Source of the DNA: Pedobacter sp. Leaf216
GTDB taxonomy: Bacteria; Bacteroidota; Bacteroidia; Sphingobacteriales; Sphingobacteriaceae
Reading direction: 5' to 3'
Assembly: GCF_001421515.1 (NCBI RefSeq)
Contig: NZ_LMKM01000012.1
Location: forward strand, 527,048 to 591,047
Length of the DNA: 64,000 nt
Under the pieces are notes generated by a model, which was not told where the DNA came from, searched no databases, and worked only from the letters and a program-made list of their open reading frames with translations. Numbering within the stretch: the first letter of the stretch is position 1; each line of letters starts with the position of its first letter. Of the stretch, positions 59,824 through 64,000 are shown piece after piece. The position numbers and the translations under genes were made by a program.

Positions 59824-62514
59824 TTATTTAACATCATAAGTGTAAACTTTTCTACCTAAATGCCCAAAGGCATCTATTCCTTCTATCACCACGCGATATT
59901 GTGCAGGCTCATCGGCATTGTAAAAATCAAATTTTCCCTTACCATCTTTATCGGCCACAACCTGTGGGTTCCAATAAATGGTTGTTCTTAAATCGGCCCT
60001 GTTACTGTTACTTTCTGTATCGTATTTTGGAGAATAAAATTCTCTTGATATGGTGAAGCCTTTTGGATTAAAGGTTACAATTCCTGGTGCATAACGATCG
60101 GTACTTCTGCCTCCATCGCCGCGTTTGGTGGTAATAATAATTACCCCACCGCCACCTTGCGAACCATATATTGCGGTATTACCAATGCTTTTTAAAAGCT
60201 CGATGGATTCTACATCTGTCGGCGATACGTTATCCAGAAAATCAGACTCCATTTGCATCCCATCAACGATAATACGAATTGGTGTATCCTGACTGCGCAT
60301 TAAATACGGCACATTGCCTCTAAAAATTACACCTGGCAAACGGCCCTGCAAACATTGAGATAAGGTAACGCAGGTAGACAACTGATCGGCCGTCATTATA
60401 AAATCTGCCCTGCCGGCTCCGTTTAGGTTTGATGAATTTTTAGCAGGATTTTTCTTTTCGGTAATGGTTACTTCCTCCAGCTTAATTGTTCGCTCGAGTA
60501 ATCCTAAACGGGTCATCTCATTAAAATAACTGTCGCTCTCTTTGATGTATTTCATCAATGTATTGTTCACGTTCACCTCAACATCAGCACCATTTTTATT
60601 TTTGGTTACAATCTGATTGGGCACTACATCAAGGTTGATATCAACAAATTTCCTTTCGGTTTTGGTTCTTGCCTGTACTACAAATTTTGTACTGTCGCCA
60701 AAACTCAAATTATCAAAAACAAACTTACCTTCGGCATTGGTTACGGTATCTAAAATATACATCGTTCCTTTGGTAGCCATAAGCATTACTTTTCCACCGG
60801 GTACTGGCTTATTGCCCTTGGTTATTGTACCACTGATGGTGATGGATTGTTCGGCTTTGTAGGTAATGTTAGGGCCAACGTTATTAACGATATTCTTCCA
60901 GATAAATCTTCTCCACCCTTGGGTAAGCATCAGGTTATCGAGCTCTTTTTGCGTTTGTAGGTCATCCTTTAAAAAGTAATGGTTGGGTTTTTCTACATAT
61001 CCGATCAAATCAGATGTAAGCAATAAGGAGGTTAGGATATTTGTTTCATTGTCTTCATCTGGTGTTACCTTATTGGCGTTGGTAACCGAAACAGAAAAGC
61101 TGCCCAAAACAGGTTGCCCTTCATTGGCGGCATCAAAGGCAAAACTGGTTTTACCTTTTTTAGCTGTTGAAACGCCTGATGAATTGAGTGAAACGTCTAT
61201 CAGTCCGGCTTTATTATTTACAAAAATTAAACGCTCGGCAATAGGCTGGTTGCTGCCCGAAAATAAGGTAAACTGAACAATACCTGTTGGTAGATTTTTT
61301 TTAGGGATATTGGCCAGCAACACTTGTTTATCCATTTTGGCTTTCGAAACATAATACACATTTCCACCATGCTGTGCCACCACTTTTAGCTCCTCACCAT
61401 TAACCAGATCGGCACTGCCCATAATTTTAAGTACAACCTTGCCAGTATCCAAACTGTTTAAAGATATGGTGTAACCACTTTTAGCGGCAGCCGGAAGTTT
61501 TACGGTTTTTTGCGACCCATCTTTAAACTTAATTTTCGCAGAATATGTTTTTCCTGCCTGGCTGTTAAATACCAGGTTTCCCATTCCTAAATAACTGGTT
61601 GCAAAATTGGTTATTTCTGCACCTGCTTCATCAACAATAACTCCTTCTACATCTTCTCCATGTCCGCTTGCATTAACAGCCTTTATGGCCACCTTTTGAG
61701 GCAGTTCTTCAACAAGTGTTCCTCCTTCGGGCATAAACTGCACATCAACATCGTTAGAAGTTGAAGTAATGGGGATGGATTTAACTACTTTTTGTTTGTT
61801 ATCAAGCGTGATGGTGGCAATTATCTTACCCGATTTATTCTGAAAAGGTTGATTATTGGTGAAATTGATTACGGCATCACCGCCTAAACTGGTTTTCACC
61901 TTCCCTTTGGCTACCGAACGGTAATCTAACTGCACATCATAACTAATTTCGTTCTCACTATAGGCTACTCCATTCTTATCTTCGAAATGCACGGTGGCAC
62001 TCACTTTATCGGTATTGTTTTCTTTACTGAAGTTGTAAGTTGTTTTTGTAAAAACTTTGTTAGCCCAGCTATTTCCGATCTTAATTGTTTTATCGAAGAA
62101 GAATTCAGTTCCAAAATTCCGCATATAATTGGTGTACGCCCTAATGCGGTAATTGCCCTCTCCTAATGAATCGGTAAGCTTAAAATCTCCCCAGGATATG
62201 CCGCCCATTATTGGTAGTTTGACTACTTTTTTAAGCGAATCTTTTTCGTTAATCAGCTCTACGTACAGAATTTTACTGATGCTGGATGGTGTACCGGTTT
62301 TAGTATTTACCACATAGGCTTTAAACCAAACATCATCCCCTATGGCATAATAAGGCTTATCTAAATGAAGGTGAACTTTTTCCTGGGGATATTTGCTGGT
62401 ATAATCATCGAATTTTTGTAGAAGCTGACTAAATGGATCATCATCCATTTTAAATGCAGTAAAGCCGATTAATAAACAAACAAAGCTGAGTGCGAGAATA
62501 ATTCTGGGTTTCAT
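59824..62514 (-). CDS. MG2-like and TonB-plug domain protein without a barrel
   Basis: The 896-residue protein has a signal peptide (KPRIILALSFVCLLIGFTAF), an alpha-2-macroglobulin MG2-like domain (about 40-165, VHLHLDKPYYAIGDDVWFKAYVV), other beta-rich domains, a CarboxypepD_reg-like domain (about 560-625, ITISGTITKGNKPVPGGKVML) and a TonB-receptor plug domain (about 690-790, CLQGRLPGVIFRG, IIVDGMQMESDFLDNVSPTDVESIELLKSIGNTAIYGSQG). It then ends within about 85 residues with no beta-barrel. It belongs to the Bacteroidota TonB-plug proteins of unknown role. An ORF start at 62550 is rejected in favour of MKPRIIL at 62514. Confidence 0.87.
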   Translation of the reverse strand: MKPRIILALSFVCLLIGFTAFKMDDDPFSQLLQKFDDYTSKYPQEKVHLHLDKPYYAIGDDVWFKAYVVNTKTGTPSSISKILYVELINEKDSLKKVVKLPIMGGISWGDFKLTDSLGEGNYRIRAYTNYMRNFGTEFFFDKTIKIGNSWANKVFTKTTYNFSKENNTDKVSATVHFEDKNGVAYSENEISYDVQLDYRSVAKGKVKTSLGGDAVINFTNNQPFQNKSGKIIATITLDNKQKVVKSIPITSTSNDVDVQFMPEGGTLVEELPQKVAIKAVNASGHGEDVEGVIVDEAGAEITNFATSYLGMGNLVFNSQAGKTYSAKIKFKDGSQKTVKLPAAAKSGYTISLNSLDTGKVVLKIMGSADLVNGEELKVVAQHGGNVYYVSKAKMDKQVLLANIPKKNLPTGIVQFTLFSGSNQPIAERLIFVNNKAGLIDVSLNSSGVSTAKKGKTSFAFDAANEGQPVLGSFSVSVTNANKVTPDEDNETNILTSLLLTSDLIGYVEKPNHYFLKDDLQTQKELDNLMLTQGWRRFIWKNIVNNVGPNITYKAEQSITISGTITKGNKPVPGGKVMLMATKGTMYILDTVTNAEGKFVFDNLSFGDSTKFVVQARTKTERKFVDINLDVVPNQIVTKNKNGADVEVNVNNTLMKYIKESDSYFNEMTRLGLLERTIKLEEVTITEKKNPAKNSSNLNGAGRADFIMTADQLSTCVTLSQCLQGRLPGVIFRGNVPYLMRSQDTPIRIIVDGMQMESDFLDNVSPTDVESIELLKSIGNTAIYGSQGGGGVIIITTKRGDGGRSTDRYAPGIVTFNPKGFTISREFYSPKYDTESNSNRADLRTTIYWNPQVVADKDGKGKFDFYNADEPAQYRVVIEGIDAFGHLGRKVYTYDVK

Positions 62515-62690
62515 GAGGTTAGGTACAAATAAATACGCGTCAAGGTACAAAACCTAAAGCATACTTTTATGAAGTTACCGTGAAATTTAGTTTGAATTCT
62601 AAGTTTTTAGTTGATGGCCCAACAGCGTGCACATATAGTATTGTTTCCCCGGAGATTCAGGGTGGGCTGCGCCTCAGCAATCACTACCGG

Positions 62691-62804
62691 TTGTTCATAA
62701 ACCCGACAGCAGCAGCGGCTCCCGATTTCTTCTATAGGGACCACAGCGAATGGCGGGGCTACAGGCCGCCAAAAGGCTGTAACGTTCGTTTTCAAAAGAA
62801 AAAT
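62691..62804 (+). repeat. Repeat C, copy 1
   Basis: This 114-bp segment (TTGTTCATAAACCCGACAGC ... CTGTAACGTTCGTTTTC) is about 90 percent identical by eye to 62945-63058, in the same orientation, 254 bp apart. It contains short inverted CCCGA/TAGGG-type words. Confidence 0.85.
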
Positions 62805-62944
62805 GTTGTTTTTGCTAATTATTTGGAAATGAAAGGGCCTGAGCATTTGGCCCCTCCAGTCCCGCTTTTGTTTCTGCCGATGAAAAATCGGCATTCACGA
62901 CAATCGGGTTTACAAACAATGTTTAGTGCTCAAAAAACAGATCA

Positions 62945-63058
62945 TTGTTCATAAACCCGACAGCAGCGGCGGCTTCCGATTTCTTCTATCAGGAACACAG
63001 CGAATGGCGGGACTACTGGCCGCCAAAAGGCTGTAACGTTCGTTTCCAAAAGAAAAAT
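62945..63058 (+). repeat. Repeat C, copy 2
   Basis: Same-orientation copy of 62691-62804, also 114 bp. The 140 bp between the copies are not duplicated, so it is a pair of dispersed copies rather than a simple tandem. Confidence 0.85.
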
Positions 63059-63253
63059 ACCTGATTTGAATCAGATATTATGCTTCCCATCAGATTTATA
63101 ATAAACAAGCTCTATCGGTGATGAAACCTTCCTGCCATAAGCGGCGGCAAATCATGAGTAAATGACAATTTTCAGTTCGGCATCTGCAATTTACAGTTTA
63201 CCAAGCTGACATTTACAGTTAACCGATTTAAACAATTAACCAACAAACAATCA

Positions 63254-63790
63254 TTAGAATTTATTCTTCCACATCATGCTCTCTACCGGCCTTGTGGTTT
63301 TATTGTTGTATTTCGCATTACCTTTTGTATTGTACATGGTTTCAATTTTACCATCAACAACAAAATAAATCAATTGACCTATCGGCATTCCGGCATAAAT
63401 TTTTACAGGCTGGGCTACCGATATTTCCAACGTCCAGGTGTTGCAAAAGCCAACATCACCTTTACCTGCTGTTGCATGGATATCGATCCCTAACCTACCG
63501 GTACTGCTTTTTCCTTCTAAAAACGGAACATGGCCGTGCGTTTCTGTATATTCTACTGTTACGCCCAGATATAACGTGCCCGGATGAAGGATAAATCCAT
63601 CTTTCGGAATTTCAAAGTGTTCTATTTCATTATGAGCCTTGGCATCAAGCACGCGGCTTTTGTATGTAGCCAGATATTTCCCTAAATGAACATCATACGA
63701 GTTGGTGCCTAAACATTCGCGTTTAAAAGGCTCAATGATGATTGTTCCCTTCTCAATTTCTTCTAATATCCTGCTATCAGATAATATCAT
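63254..63790 (-). CDS. dcd: dCTP deaminase
   Basis: Dcd converts dCTP to dUTP, feeding dUMP and thymidylate synthesis. The 178-residue protein has MILSDSRILEEIEKGTIIIEPFKRECLGTNSYDVHLG, GKSSTGRLGIDIHATAGKGDVGF and the catalytic Glu in TWTLEISVAQPVKIYAGMPIGQL, as in the family. The length is a bit short of E. coli Dcd. It stands alone after the repeat region. It is 71 bp from a divergent gene. Confidence 0.93.
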   Translation of the reverse strand: MILSDSRILEEIEKGTIIIEPFKRECLGTNSYDVHLGKYLATYKSRVLDAKAHNEIEHFEIPKDGFILHPGTLYLGVTVEYTETHGHVPFLEGKSSTGRLGIDIHATAGKGDVGFCNTWTLEISVAQPVKIYAGMPIGQLIYFVVDGKIETMYNTKGNAKYNNKTTRPVESMMWKNKF

Positions 63791-63831
63791 TTTTATACGT
63801 ATTTTTGGCCTAAATTATCATTTATTTAAGA

Positions 63832-63839
63832 TAATTTTG
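63832..63839 (+). promoter_or_regulatory. -7 box TAATTTTG of the last gene
   Basis: Exact TAnnTTTG match 22 nt before the ATG at 63862. Confidence 0.45.
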
Positions 63840-63861
63840 CATGTAATCTCCAATTTAATCA

Positions 63862-64000
63862 ATGCCAATTATTTACAATAAAAATATTGATCAGCATTCT
63901 GTTTTAGCAATTTGGAAAATTGAGGAAACAGAGGAAGAATTGTTGGCCGGACTACAGCTTAAGCAACATGAACGCGATATAATTTCTTCATTAAATAGCG
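63862..64000 (+). CDS. 4'-phosphopantetheinyl transferase superfamily protein, N-terminal fragment
   Basis: The visible 46 residues read PIIYNKNIDQHSVLAIWKIE, then ETEEELLAGLQLKQHERDIISSLNS. This resembles the N-terminus of the Bacteroidota 4'-phosphopantetheinyl transferase superfamily proteins, which attach phosphopantetheine to carrier proteins. The catalytic core is outside the window, so the call depends on the N-terminal pattern only. The gene is cut by the window edge. Confidence 0.65.
   Translation, partial: MPIIYNKNIDQHSVLAIWKIEETEEELLAGLQLKQHERDIISSLNS

Larger units (their letters stand above)
62515..63253. other. 739-bp gene-free repeat region
   Basis: It contains the two repeat C copies, a TGCCGAT/ATCGGCA hairpin at about 62876-62894, and AT-rich words (CAATTTACAG, CAATTAACC) at 63160-63250. 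ORFs of 124 and 95 residues here overlap the repeats, show no family signature and are not called. Confidence 0.6.

Noticed and set aside
62580..62954. 124-residue ORF before dcd
   Set aside because: It spans repeat C and has no recognisable domain or signal; repeat-derived.
1..64000. tRNA or rRNA genes
   Set aside because: I saw no cloverleaf with T-loop GTTCRANYC and matching acceptor stem, and no rRNA segments; a scan with tRNAscan-SE would settle this.

Overview
The window looks like chromosomal DNA of a Bacteroidota bacterium of the family Sphingobacteriaceae, most likely Pedobacter or a close relative. The evidence is low GC, no Shine-Dalgarno sites but many TAnnTTTG / TTTG promoter boxes, a SusC/SusD pair, Bacteroidota-only families (DUF4270, DUF4920, DUF6728, DUF5672, DUF4369-thioredoxin), and the rimP-nusA-infB, mutY-HU-TPR-rng and panC/panD neighbourhoods. 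No rRNA, tRNA, CRISPR array, prophage or intact insertion sequence was seen.

Layout. 0.2-1.5 kb: MFS exporter. 1.7-6.9 kb: susD/susC nutrient-uptake pair behind a 450-bp control region. 7.3-10.9 kb: leftward run DUF6728-ridA-rarD-like-recG. 11-12.3 kb: OmpA-type porin with a strong promoter. 12.5-14.7 kb: aminopeptidase P and the MeaB GTPase. 14.8-25.4 kb: surface-glycan island with five glycosyltransferases, an MsbA-like exporter, a DUF5672 protein, a WbsX/GH99-like protein and an acyltransferase. 25.5-30.4 kb: rimP-nusA-infB. 30.5-35 kb: lipoprotein, holin-family protein, acyl-CoA dehydrogenase, UPF0104 protein, panD, panC. 35.1-39.9 kb: GT5-like protein, DUF4270 lipoprotein, glmS, ssb. 39.9-45.8 kb: mutY, HU, TPR protein, a 29-residue AURKAIP1/COX24-like peptide, RNase G, radA. 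46-53 kb: DUF4920, ilvE, tryptophan dioxygenase family, fluoride riboswitch plus CLC-F antiporter, an unusual SerB-SerA remnant-ACT fusion, epimerase. 53-64 kb: degenerate arginase-fold protein, a tandem composite palindrome array, thioredoxin, purD, dienoyl-CoA reductase and enoyl-CoA isomerase, a barrel-less TonB-plug/MG2 protein, a direct-repeat region, dcd and the start of a phosphopantetheinyl transferase.

The most notable points are: (1) a fluoride riboswitch in front of a CLC of the fluoride-selective type; (2) a three-fold tandem array of about 350-bp units made of nested palindromes, with a dispersed inverted copy at the left edge of the window; (3) five genes whose -7 box lies only 3-5 nt before the start codon, predicting leaderless mRNAs; (4) three proteins that look like degenerate or regulatory relatives of enzymes (arginase fold, glycogen-synthase N-domain, SerB fused to a SerA missing its NAD domain); (5) a terminator-like hairpin in the very short leader of rimP-nusA-infB; and (6) a glycan island without visible Wzx/Wzy. 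All function calls come from reading sequence motifs, without database searches.
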